This document shows, piece by piece, positions 43,390 to 53,852 of a DNA stretch of 64,000 nt (the first letter of the stretch is position 1; every line of letters starts with the position of its first letter). The notes under the pieces were generated by a model. That model had not been told where the DNA came from, ran no database searches, and saw nothing but the letters and a program-made list of their open reading frames with translations. Source of the stretch: Haplomitrium mnioides (Eukaryota > Marchantiophyta > Haplomitriopsida > Calobryales); NCBI GenBank assembly GCA_049999725.1, contig JBNGIS010032880.1:1-64000 (forward strand), read 5' to 3'. Position numbers and translations under genes: made by a program.

Positions 43390-46300
43390 TGTAAGCCCCC
43401 TCCTTCTGGTCTTATCCTCCAAACACCGCTCTTCGGAAGGAAAAGGCTGACTTTTACGGGTTTCAGGTTCTTTTATGAGATGGCCCTCCTACAAGTTATC
43501 AATTTCAGGCCTTAAGGGTGTTCCTTCTCACCTTACTGACCATTCTCCTTATTCAACTCTCTATTCAAACATTCACACACACCACAGAAGCGCCTCTGAT
43601 CAAATTCCGAAGTGTATTTCAGGGATCCGAAATAGGATCCAGACTCAAAGTTTTACAATGCAGGATCAAGTCCTGATATCTGAATTATACAGGGGGTCTG
43701 CCCCCTTACTGCCTTATCCTCTAACTCTGATTCTTGGACATCTGCTGATCTGAAATCCTGTTCACTTTGGATCTGAAATGTCTCCCCAGTAATTACAAAC
43801 AGAATACAAAACTAACTACACCCTGCATGCACAACATCACACACTCTGCCAGCATTCCTCTGCCTTGGGTTGATGCCCGCAACACAGTCGTGACCTCTCA
43901 ACCCTCCATTCCTCTCGTTCCTCTGCAGCTCCTCTGTTTCTCCCAAGATCCGATCTTTACTGCCTCCCTTGCACTCCTGCTCTTTATTCCAGCAATTCCA
44001 ACCTTCTCTTGAGTCTCACGACTCCAGTGACACGTCCTCCCTCTACTCATGCATCCTTTTCCAGATAGTCTTTTTACCTTCCCTCGCGAGAAGCCCTGTT
44101 TGACTTCCTCAGGATCAGAAGAGGTCTTGTTTAACTTCCACCTCTGGAAGACAGTCCTCTCGACTGTTGGCCACCCACTCCACCTTGAGCTTCGAAGGGA
44201 TCTTCTCTGCAGTGCACGGGCACTAACACAGCCACTCCTCTCTTGACTCCACAAGATTTTAACACCAGCAGCCTTCTCCGAATGTTGTTGGGACTGATCT
44301 CCTACACAAATCCAAGCTGAGACGACACCACTACCCCCCCCTTGGCTGCCCTTGACGAAATAGAAACTGAAAGAATTCTCCTCTCCTTTGAATGTTGGTC
44401 CACCTCCAAATGTCGATCTGCCTTCAAATGTGAGTACACCTAAGTGGTCCGAGCCTCTAGAGCCTCCTGCTCAGCCATTCCCAGCCCCTCCTCAGTCCAC
44501 CTTCACCCTGTGATGGCCTTCCTTCACGAGTCCACCCAATGCACCATGGTCTCACCAGAACTCTCTCCTTCGTATCTTGCTGCTTTCATTGCACCCAAAA
44601 ACAGTCCATGTAGCTTCAGAGTGAGGTAGTCTATCCCCGCGCTCATTTCCCCTCTAGCCTCCACGATTCATCACCGCCCTTCTTTGGAAGTCCCTGTTTC
44701 ACTTAGCCGACGGCCGAGAGGGGCATCCCGCCTTTTTACATGGCTTGTAGGTGGGTTTCTTACCAGATTCAGAATCTAAAAATGACACCAACAGCTGCGA
44801 CTTATCGTTTGCTTTCCAACAAGACTGATTTCACGCAAAACCGACACCTGTAGCTCTCGCAATCCACATTTGAATCAACATACCTTTTTGCTTTGTTTTT
44901 TCCTCGTTTTAGCTTGACAACCCGTGAGATCCTTCGGATGCCAGGTAGCTGATAGGTGGCGCATCGGAGGAGCCCATTGGATTCCTCGGACACGGAAACC
45001 AGTGAGATTCCACGGACGTTCGGCAACTGACATGTTGCGCGTCGAGGGAGACAGTTGGATTCGCGAGTCTAAGATTCCCGAGGGATCTCTAAGATTCCCG
45101 TAGATTCCCAGATCCCGCAGAGATGCCACGTTTCCGCGATATGCCTCGGAATCCCGCTGTCACTTCTCGGAATCCCACCGTTACTCTTCGGAAGCCTGCC
45201 GTCGCTCTTCGGACCCTCGTCGCGCCGTCCGACGCTGCCCCGCAAAGGGGTAGGCGGACCATCGCCTTGACCGGATTCCGTAGTTGACCCTTTGCTGACC
45301 CGCAGGATCCCTCAGACCACCGCTGAACGCCACGTCATCCGTCGCCGCGCTGTCCGACACCGCCCCGCAAGGGGGTAGGCGGACCGTCGCCTTGACCGGA
45401 TTCCGTAGTTGACCCGCGCTAACTCCACTTCCGCGGGTGCCACGTCATCTGCGAAACAGTCCCTCGCTGAGTAAGAACTTACCTGTTATCGCAGTTTCGG
45501 CTGCTGGCTTCCTCTGGCCGGATCGTCGCATGATCACCTTTTTGGCACCTCCCGCTCTCCTTCTGGTCAGGCCTTCGTTGTATCGCCGCTTCGCAGTCCC
45601 CTCGTGATAAGAACGATGCGCGCCGCAGATTCCCGTCGAACCTTCAGACCTCACTAATGTCGGAACTGCAATACGTCGCCCTTTCAGCTGTTGATCCCTT
45701 GCTTCTTTTGTTGGCCGGATCATTGACAGATCACCTTTTCGCCGCTGTCCCCGCTTGTGCAATGATCGGATCCTTGTTAACTAGACTCCCTACATCGTAG
45801 GATGTCTCGGAACCCGTTAAACTGGGGATCTCCACTTAGGGAAGCTAAACCCTGTTAAGTCTTGCGGGGCCTGCTGATTCCCACACGACTGTCCTCGGAC
45901 TCCCTAGGACTACCACGTGTCCTCAATTTCCGTTAAGTGCGCCGGGGATGCCACGCTTCCGCAGCGCCCCACGGACTCTCCCAACTCCGAAACTGTGACA
46001 GGTTGCCGCTTCGCCCTTCTTGCTTAGCCCCGCAGTTGCCTTAAGCAATCCTCCATGCAACCGTAATAGTGACCAGTCTTCGCTTTGTCAGTCGCTGCTT
46101 CGCCATCACTTCGAGTCCATCGGATCTTCCTTCACGGATCCTTGTTAAGTAGGGAACCCACATAGGGAGGCTGATCGGATCTAGCTTAACCAGTCCTCCC
46201 CACATCATGGGATCAAACGGAACCCCATTAACACGTCTCCCCCCTTAGGAAGGCTCGGTTCCGATGTTTGTCAGGTTGTGCCCTCTGATGTACTTCTTCC

Positions 46301-46866
46301 GATACTTGCATCAGACTCCCCCCTTCCTCTTTCGAGAAGACTTCGGACTGCGGGAAAGCATTTGCGTTTACCTGGAGATAGAGGCGTCCCCAGATCCCTG
46401 GTGTTGTCGTTGCTCCCCGATGCATGTCGCCCTTGTCCCCTACCTTGAATCCGCCGTTCTCTCTTGCTGGGCGACCCGTTATCCTTCGCTATGGCTTCCT
46501 CCCCTGCCCTGCTGACGCGCGACCTCCCTTGAACCTCGTCCTGTGGTCGTCTCGGCCTGATGCTCCATTGCGACTCTCCTCTGCTCTCCTGATCCCCTTC
46601 GCCCTGCCTCGTCTTCCCCCTCTCTTCTCGTCCCTTCCTTTCTGGTCTTCCTAGCGCTGATATTTCTAGCTCTTGCCCCCTTCCTTCATAATATGAGTCC
46701 GATTCCGCTACTTCGGATCGGAAGAATGAAGTAACCTGTGCTTATCTTCCGATTAGAGTTATTCTGTTGCTTCAAGATTATCTTACCACTTCAGAATGGA
46801 GAAATGTTGTTGCTGCCGCTTCTGGTTCCTTGTAAACCGCATTAGCCCATGTTCCACTAGCTGACA
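43390..46866 (-). mobile_element. Solo LTR S (3477 bp), gypsy A/B-related
   Basis: The plus strand runs from TGTAAGCC to GCTGACA, flanked by AGCAT. Read on the minus strand, 44040-44230 matches the gypsy B LTRs (for example 26215-26390: GTGGCTGxGTTAGTGC, AGAGGACTGTCTT, AGGTGGAAGTTAAA). Its 5' start TGTCAGCTAG matches the gypsy A LTR start. It is longer than the gypsy B LTRs, with many GGTTCCG and CTTCGGA-type motifs at 44900-46300. No internal region remains, as after LTR-LTR recombination. No coding region was recognised. Confidence 0.8.
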
Positions 46867-47054
46867 AGCATGAGCAAGAAGGGGAAGTTGTGAACACACT
46901 CTTTGAAATTCTTGTTGAATTATATATCAGAAGTAGCATAATGAGTTTCTAGAGCACAACTTAGCCACATAGTGCTAAGTGGTGAACACTTGACTTGTTA
47001 ACTCTGTGAAGTTTCGAGAGAACTCAGGACTGAAAATCGCAATAAAGTGGGAGG

Positions 47055-47059
47055 CCCTT
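47055..47059 (+). repeat. Target-site duplication of the chromovirus, left
   Basis: CCCTT here and CCATT at 52203-52207 (one change). R3 homology resumes directly after the right copy. Confidence 0.75.
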
Positions 47060-47443
47060 TGTAAAAGAACTCAAAGACCGGATTCCAAGAAAGTAATAAT
47101 TCAAGACAACTCTAAAAGAGTTACACAACTCAAAACCAATAAGCAAACTAAAGCCAAGAATATAAGACAAAGCCAATCAACCAAAGAACCCAAATGATTC
47201 GAGAGGAACTCGAGAATGAGTAGTGAGGCTAAGAAGGCCTTCGATTTATACAAGAGAAGAGAGTGTCATCCCTGTTTCTTCACTTACAAGTCACTTCTCA
47301 TTTCAGCCCTAAAGGTGACTCACTACCAAAAGTGACTTCAAAAGCGAGTAATCCAATCTTAATGTAAAAGTGACTCACTACCACTTCCTTCAATCCTCTC
47401 TATTTTGTTATAAATAGCACAACCTTATGCTTGTACTATTACA
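47060..47443 (-). repeat. Chromovirus 3' LTR (384 bp)
   Basis: On the plus strand from TGTAAAAGAACTC to CTATTACA. It carries an 18-bp segment (47128-47148) absent from the other LTR. Confidence 0.9.
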
Positions 47444-47900
47444 TAATCCCTGCCGTCTAGTTGATGATGTCATTGTCATTGCCGCAACTTTCAAAAATTT
47501 TAATAGCTTCTTGAGCATTCTCAAGATTTGAAGAAGGTTCCTAAGTAGCATCATGAAGTAGATAGCCTTTCCACAAAACCTTGTATTGAACTTGTGGATA
47601 CCGCTCGTGCTTGATAACTCTTTTCGCCAAAATGCGATCTACTTCAAATTCTTTATGATCATCAAGAACAATAGCCAGAGAAGGAAGTTGAACACGATTT
47701 GGAAAAGAAGATGGACAAGGAACAAAAGGCTTAAGTTTAGACAGATGGAACACAAGATGAATGTTCATATGAAGAGGAAGATCAAGTTTATGAGCAACAA
47801 GAGAAATAACCTGAGAAATAGAGAAAGGACCAATCCAAGTAGGGGAGAACTTACGAACTTGAGTATCTAAAGACAATGGAAGATCATGAGTGGATAACAT
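47444..47900 (-). pseudogene. Chromovirus integrase C-terminus with chromodomain
   Basis: On the minus strand LSTHDLPLSLDTQVRKFSPT and WIGPFSISQVISLVAHKLDL form the GPY/F-like integrase end. Then comes a chromodomain: EFEVDRILAKRVIKHERYPQ, VQYKVLWKGYLLHDAT. A TAG replaces the next TGG codon (47540). After it, EPSSNLENAQEAIKIFE is still readable. Chromodomains of this clade are thought to direct integration to chromatin carrying particular histone marks. Confidence 0.85.
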
Positions 47901-48865
47901 AACTTGGTCACCTAAAACATAAGAGCAATCACGACAGCGGCTATCGGCATATTTTATTTTCGATTTTGAGCAACAATAAGATGGTTGCGAGCATCTTGCA
48001 AGGAAGAAGATAAACGAGACAAAAAAGTAGAAATACTTGGAACATTAGAAGAATTATGAGAAAGCAAACCATCGGGAACAAGAGGATGCTGACCCGAATT
48101 AATAAAGAAAGGAGAAAACCCAGTACTTGCTTATTTGGAGTTGTTGTAAGCAAACTCAATAGCCGGTAACAAACTTTCCCAATCGGTGTGATGAACATTG
48201 ATTAACGCGCGAAGCATGTACTCCACAGTGCGATTAGAACGCTCCGTTTGCCCATCTGTTTGCAGATAATAAGCAGTATACATAAAAAGTTTGGTTCCTA
48301 GAAGTTTGAATAACTCTTTCCAAAAATTTCTAGTGAAAGGCGGATCCCGATCAGATATTAACACCTTGGGCATTGGGTGATGGTGAAAAACAATATCAAA
48401 GTAAATTTTTGCCAATTGTGAAGCATCGACTGTATCTATCGTTGGCGCTATATGAACCAACTTGCTCAGCTTGTCCACAAACACCACAATAGCAGTAAAC
48501 CCACGAGGCATAGTTGGAAGTGAAGTGACAAGATCCAAACTTACATGTTCCCAACGAGCAGTAGGAATTGGTAACGGTTGAAGAAGTCCTGCTAGTTTTT
48601 GATTCGAAGCTTTGTTTCATTGACAACTTTCACACGAACGAACAAAACCACGAACATCTCAAGCCAAGTTAGGCCACCACCAAGTGCGTTGAAGAAACTC
48701 TGTATTTTTATCTACTCCAAGATGCCCAGAGATAGGAATGTCATGCACTTCTTGTAAACGAGCCATTCGAAGCGTATCATCTTGTGGAACATATATTTGA
48801 TTGCCTCGATAGAGAATGCCATCTCGAATAAAGAAAGAATGATACTCACTATCCTTCACGGCCAA
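47901..48865 (-). pseudogene. Chromovirus integrase core and zinc domain
   Basis: Zinc domain (minus strand 48865-48659): HDIPISGHLGVDKNTEFLQR, TWWWPNLA. Core (48538-48131): MDLVTSLPTMPRGFTAIVVF (first Asp), VLISDRDPPFTRNFWKELF (second Asp) and TDGQTERSNRTVEYMLRALI (Glu), so the DDE triad is present. A stop near 48659 and frame breaks at about 48130 and 47941 separate the parts. Confidence 0.88.
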
Positions 48866-49500
48866 TCATGCTTGAACCAAACTAAAGAAAACATCTTCTT
48901 GTAGTTTTTTATAATAACTCCCACTAGTTGCCTCATCTAAATGTAAGATACTAATATTGCTCATCTCCATTGTATTCACTCGATGATCCGACCTTCGTGA
49001 TAGTGCATCAAGAATGGTGTGGAACCTTCCTGGCTCGTACTCTAGCTTGATATCAAAGAGTTGCAATTAATCTTCCCATCGTTGATGGCGACTTGTCATA
49101 TTTTCCGAATGGATTGGTTGTAACAATGGTTTGTGATCTATGCGCATAACTACAGGTCTTCCCAAAAGATAATGCCTCCATACTTTTGTAACGTGAACCA
49201 TTACCAATTGCTCTTGATCCCTTGGAGAATAGTTTCTTTACGTCGTATTTAACCGGCGTGCCATGAAGGCAATTGGATGAAGCCCATCCTCAAACTCTTA
49301 CTGCAAAACTACTCCAATAGCAAAATTAGAAGCATCAAAATCAACTATACAAAGTGCCTTTGGATCATAGGGTTGTAGAATAGGACGAGAATAGACTGCA
49401 TCTTTGAGTTGTTGAAATGCCGCTTGCTCTTTGGCGGTCCATTGAAACTTGACCTCCTTGCCTAGCAGATCAGTAAGTGGTGTAGCAATATGTGCATAAC
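48866..49500 (-). pseudogene. Chromovirus RNase H
   Basis: Minus-strand CIVDFDASNFAIGVVLQ, HPIAFMARRLNTT, RDQEQLVMVHVTKVWRHYLL, MRIDHKPLLQPI and QLFDIKLEYEPGRFHTILDA can be read through three stops. The acidic residues appear kept. This is the usual RNase H and connection to integrase. Confidence 0.8.
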
Positions 49501-50450
49501 AATGAATGAATCGTCAAGAAAAGCTTGCCAATCCATTGAAGGCTCTAATGTCCTTTTCCTCCTTTGGTGTTGGCCACTCTGTAATAGCCTTGATTTTCTC
49601 TTCTTCCATCTTTATACCATCCGCCGACACCTTATGCCCCAAGTAAGTAACCTCTTGCTTCCAAAATTCGCACTTGGATCTCTTACAATAAAACTTCCAA
49701 TTGCGCAATCTTTGCAAAACTTCTTTCAAATGATTGCGATGCTCATCTTCAGTTTTGCTAAAAATAAGAATGTCATCCAAAAATACCAAAACTGACTTAT
49801 CTAATAACCCATCAAAAATTCGATGCATTTAATCCATGAATATAGCCGGAGCATTAGTGAGACCAAATGTAAGGACCTTCTACTCAAAATGTCCATACCT
49901 TGTACGAAAAGCTATCTTCGGCACATCACTTGGCTTGATAGAAATTCGCCAATAACCACTTCAAAGATCAAGCTTCGAAAAGAGCCGCGCACCACTCAGT
50001 TGATCCAAAAAATCATCAATATACAGTAAATGATAAGCATTCTTGACGGTTTTCTTGTTCAAACCACGATAATCAGTACAAAGACGAAATCCACCATCTT
50101 TATTTGGTACAAAGAATATCGGTGCTCCCCAAGGGGAAGTACTATGCTGAATGAAATCCTTTTCAAGAAGATCCGTCAAAGTCTTGCGAAGATCTTCCAA
50201 CTCTTGTGGCGATAACTTGTATATCGATCGATTATACAAAATACTTCCTGGTATCAACTCTATCGAAAAGGGATTCCACGATCATCTCGTAACCTCTTTG
50301 ACAAATCATTCGGAAACGCATCTGAAAACTCCTTCAAGATATCATCAATCATTGAGGTTGGTATAGACTTCCCTCCCTCCTTATTCAAGTCCACAATAGG
50401 CTTGATCCATACAGCAAAGACTGGCAACTATTTCTCCATCAAATCATTAT
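49501..50450 (-). pseudogene. Chromovirus reverse transcriptase
   Basis: Two open pieces. 50257-49961: [60 protein letters not shown]. 49828-49514: MHRIFDGLLDKSVLVFLDDI (catalytic FLDD), LIFSKTEDEHRNHLKEVLQR, VTYLGHKVSADGIKMEEEKI. The middle piece holding the FGLTNAP-type block (about 49860-49960) contains stops. Catalytic aspartates remain. Confidence 0.88.
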
Positions 50451-50571
50451 GTTGAACTGATTTGGGCTTCTTCACCAACGGTGCTAGACGCTCTAAAAGA
50501 AATTGCTTTCCTTGTAAAGTAACTTGAATTTGGCGTTTTGCCCAATCAACTTGAGCAAACCGATCTTCAAG

Positions 50572-50900
50572 CTAAAATAAACCCAAAATAATCTTATATT
50601 GTACAGGTGCAATAACAAAATCCATAGATTCCTCATAATCTTTGCCAATCTTTAGAAGAAATGGCTTGTGAGAATGGAATACCTCATGTTTTTTGCCATC
50701 GGCCATAGTCAAAAAACTTTCATTGATCGGCAAAGTTGTAGCATTGATTTTCTTTGCAAAACGTAGTGACATGAAATTTTTAGAACTTCCACAATCCACC
50801 CACATTCTACAAGAATTCTCATCAACCATACCATCTAGATGAAACAAGGTACTTTTAATTCTTGTCGAGCTTTTCATTCCATTAGAACTAATTAAGCTCT
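50572..50900 (-). pseudogene. Chromovirus aspartic protease
   Basis: Minus strand 50877-50572 has MWVDCGSSKNFMS, where DTGAS/DSGAS has become DCGSS, with VAPVQYKIILG as the end of the domain. A stop follows at 50572. Between here and RT (50450-50572) lies a linker with stops. Confidence 0.7.
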
Positions 50901-50987
50901 CAGCAAACCGCTCAACTATTTTTACTAAGGTCGGTCGTTTCCTTGATTTTCTTCTTCAGCAAATGCAACTTGAATAAGAGCACATGG

Positions 50988-51805
50988 TCAACCTTGACGA
51001 CATGGGCAATTTGCAATCATATGACCAAGTTGTCGACAATAAAAACATCCTCCACTTTGGCGTAGACGCTCACGTTCTCCATCAGTGAGTGCCACTCTCT
51101 GTGTCACATCAATCTCCATAGGTACAACCTCATTTGCTGGCACACGAACATTTGGTAAAGCTTGTTGTGGACGTGGCCTAGCCTCCTTAGTCGCTAGTAG
51201 CGAATCATATCTTTCTGCCATACTCATTGCTTTTTCTAGTTGAGAAGGCTCCCTTATTGTTACTTCCATTCTAGTACGGGACTTCAATCCTCGAACAAAA
51301 TGATCCAAAGCTTCTCTATCGCCCATATTAGGAATTTGCATAATGATATTTTGAAATTGCGTGACATAGCTTATTACCGTACCAAGTTGCTTCAATTCCG
51401 CCAAACGATCTCTTGCCACCTTTGGAGCATTCAAAACCGATTTACTGCTTCTTTAAACTTTTGTCAAGAAGCAATTGGAATGACAAATCCACGTTGAGGT
51501 TGCTCAATTTGATATCTCCACCAAGTCTTTGCCACTTCTTCCAACTGACTTCGAGCAAATAGAATCCTTCTACCATCCTCTCTTGTATTGGTAGTCTCAA
51601 AATATTGCTCACAATCGAACAAGAAATTCTCAAATGCACTATGAACCGTCTTGCCATCATAAGCCTTTAGCTTGGGAAACCGCACATGACTTTCTTCTTC
51701 TTGAAAAGGTGCCATATTCCCCATTTGCATTTGAACTTCTAGCGAGCAAGAAAGATGTTCAATTTGTTGTTGCATCGCTTGCGTCCTCCCTTCTTGATTC
51801 TCCAT
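50988..51805 (-). pseudogene. Chromovirus gag
   Basis: Start ATG at 51805 (MENQEGRTQAMQQQIEHLSC). Gag core: VRFPKLKAYDGKTVHSAFEN, FARSQLEEVAKTWWRYQIEQ. A frameshift near 51464 follows, then LKQLGTVISYVTQFQNIIMQ, IPNMGDREALDHFVRGLKSR, and the zinc knuckle CFYCRQLGHMIANC at about 51050. Normally Gag would assemble particles and bind RNA. Confidence 0.85.
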
Positions 51806-51823
51806 TTCACCGAAAAGAACGTG

Positions 51824-51836
51824 GCTCTGATACCAA
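51824..51836 (-). promoter_or_regulatory. Chromovirus primer-binding site
   Basis: Minus-strand TTGGTATCAGAGC lies directly after the 5' LTR; initiator tRNA-Met type. Confidence 0.85.
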
Positions 51837-52202
51837 TGAAAAAGAACTCAAAGACCGGATTCCAAGAAAGTAATAATTTAAGACAACTCCAAAAGAGTTG
51901 CACAACTCAAAGCCAAGAATATAAGACAAAGCCAATCAACCAAAGAACCCAAATGATTTGAGAGGAACTCGAGAATGAGTAGTGGGGCTAAAAAGCCCTT
52001 CTATTTATACAAGAGAAGAGAGTGTCATCCCTCTTTCCTCACTTACAAGTCACTTGTCATTTCAGCCCTAAAGTTGACTCACTACCAAAAATGACTTCAA
52101 AAGCAAGTAATCCAATCTTAACCTAAAAGTGACATACTACCACTTCTTTCAATCCTCTCTATTTTCTTATTAATAGCACAACCTTATGCTTGTACTATTA
52201 TA
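51837..52202 (-). repeat. Chromovirus 5' LTR (366 bp)
   Basis: It matches 47060-47443 with roughly 5-8 percent differences by eye. Its outer end is TA where the other LTR has CA. Confidence 0.9.
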
Positions 52203-52377
52203 CCATTGGCACACACTGACCATATGTGGGACAGCTAGGAGTAACAAGGCAGAAAGAATACCTTAGTAGAGGGCTTGTCCCTCCCAACAAAAAGAACCCC
52301 TTTATAGGATTAATTCCACGCTAAAGGAGGGTTGCTTGGGGTTTTGCTGGCATAGCAACCAAAAGACTAAGCCGACA

Positions 52378-52960
52378 ACTGAAATGGTATTAAATATATG
52401 TTTCGATACTTATAAGATACTATAGATATGGAACTTTAATTTCTCCAACATACTCATAAGATACTCATCGGTTATCTGAATGTTAAATATTTATATGACT
52501 TTGATGATGCTATATCCCAAAGTGATTATTTTCCTTATATGGCTATGTTGCTATATCTTTGAGTAGTACTAAGCAAACTCTATCTTGCAACTCTTCTAAC
52601 TATACTGATATGATTGCGTTATATAAAACCAATAGAGAGTGCATTGGGTTGAGGAGGATGCTTGATCATAATAGCTTGCATTGTGGCTTACCTTGTTCAT
52701 CTAACCTTACTGTCTTGTTTGTGGATAACTTGACATGTGTTGAGCACGTTTCGTAGGGATTCATCAAAGGAGACTACATCAAACACATTGCGCCAAAGTT
52801 CTTTTCTTCTCACTAAGTATAAGAAAACACTATATGCATACATATTATTTTTGGAAAGTATAATCGCGATGATTTATATACGAAGTCATTGAGGCCAACA
52901 CTACATCAAATACATTGTGACTAAATTAGACTCTGCTCATGATCTCTCGTTTATTGGAAA
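52378..52960 (+). pseudogene. Copia-0 RT end and RNase H, 3' segment
   Basis: Immediately after element R the copia frame resumes: (W-to-stop)NGIKYMFRYL, DTIDMEL. Then YLNVKYLYDFDDAISQSDYF matches the GYADAGYLSDPHKxRSQTGY block, and KQTLSCNSSNYTDMIALYKT, NRECIGLRRMLDHN, NLTVLFVDNLTCVEHVS, GFIKGDYIKHIAPKFF and DDLYTKSLRP follow in order. These are the RNase H and tail of the same copia lineage whose RT stands at 14.8-15.7 kb. Stops and frameshifts are frequent. Confidence 0.75.
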
Positions 52961-53816
52961 TTTGATCTTCTACAATTTCTTATTTCTTATTATCTATAAG
53001 AATTGTGTGTAGATTTTAGTGGTTGTACTCTTTTACTCGTCAAAATTTGAGAAGGTTTTCATGAGGCAACCTCTTTTTCATGCATAGTACACCATCATAT
53101 ATTGATGAAGTTTAATTACTCTCTTATTAGTATTAGCACTAATACTAAATAGCTTTATCCTTTATCAATCTGTTACATTTATAGCTATATCCATCTTATA
53201 AAGCAAAATAGAAGATAGAGAATATAATTTCATTTATAGAGAGAGTAATTATTGAGGAGATGAGATTTTGTATAAATATTCATGTAATGTAAAGTAGTGA
53301 GTATTATCAATGAGATAATGAGACTTTATTATGTTTTGACTATATCATCTAAATTAAAACAAGGATTTAATTATTCAATCGTTATTGATCAATACTACAA
53401 TTTCCTAAAAAGTTATGTAACATTAAGAGATTGATTATAGAATCACTCTACCACATGATTATATTCTCCAAAAATACTAGCTACCACAAAGATATCGAAG
53501 TATATAATGTTTAAATAAATAAATCTTTTATCTTCACTTATTATTTGAGAAATAATTTCCTATTGAGATATTGAAGACAAAGAGATTTAATTGTATGATT
53601 ATATAATAGTCAAAGATTATAATTTCCAAGAAAAACTAAGCAAGTATAAAAGACATAAATATGTAATACGAGGAATGATATTAATAAAGCATAAATTATT
53701 AGAAAGGATTATAACTTATGAATAATTAGTGGCTAATGTATGTAAGTAAAAACAAACGTATTATTTTTAACATAAATATGTGAAGACTGTTATGTTATGT
53801 TAAGTTATTAACATAA
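52961..53816. other. AT-rich sequence, probably copia-0 3' end or LTR, no gene seen
   Basis: GAGAAGGTTTTCATGAGGCA at about 53048 resembles the start of copia 3' regions of this type. The rest is AT-rich with no open frame of note. A tandem pair of about 45 bp (CATAAATxTGTGxxGACTGTTA) ends it at about 53770-53850. I cannot fix an LTR boundary. Confidence 0.4.
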
Positions 53817-53852
53817 ATGTGTGTGGACTGTTACGTTATGTTAAGTTATGGT

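Larger units (their letters stand above)
47060..52202 (-). mobile_element. Ty3/gypsy chromovirus, full-length, decayed
   Basis: 5143 bp. LTRs are 47060-47443 and 51837-52202 (384 and 366 bp), TGTAA...TTACA inverted repeat, tRNA-Met primer site, and domains in the order gag, protease, RT, RNase H, integrase, chromodomain. Inserted in LTR copy R3. Scattered stops and frameshifts prevent expression of a full polyprotein. Confidence 0.92.
27080..52377 (+). mobile_element. Element R: compound long-LTR, gag-only retrotransposon with three LTR copies
   Basis: The outer edges are TGTCAACTAG at 27080 and GCCGACA at 52377. They are flanked by ATTGG (27075) and ACTGA (52378), which differ by two transitions; copia-0 reads across them as YW / (W)NGIKYMFRYL. 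Inside are LTR copy R1, a gag remnant, truncated copy R2, a short internal piece and truncated copy R3. Subtracting the three later insertions leaves about 11.8 kb. No protease, RT or integrase of its own is visible, so it would depend on other elements. It resembles LARD or TR-GAG elements. How three LTRs arose (unequal recombination or insertion of one copy into another) is not settled. Confidence 0.65.
39421..52377 (+). repeat. Element R, LTR copy R3, split by a solo LTR and a chromovirus
   Basis: It is collinear with R1 from 27460 to the LTR end. Segments are about 39421-43389, 46872-47059 and 52203-52377. It contains an amplified 54-bp array (42557-43155). The last 380 bp of homology to the R1 start are missing, so it is 5'-truncated. 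No coding region; plus-strand frames over the 54-bp array are open only because 54 is divisible by three. Confidence 0.7.
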
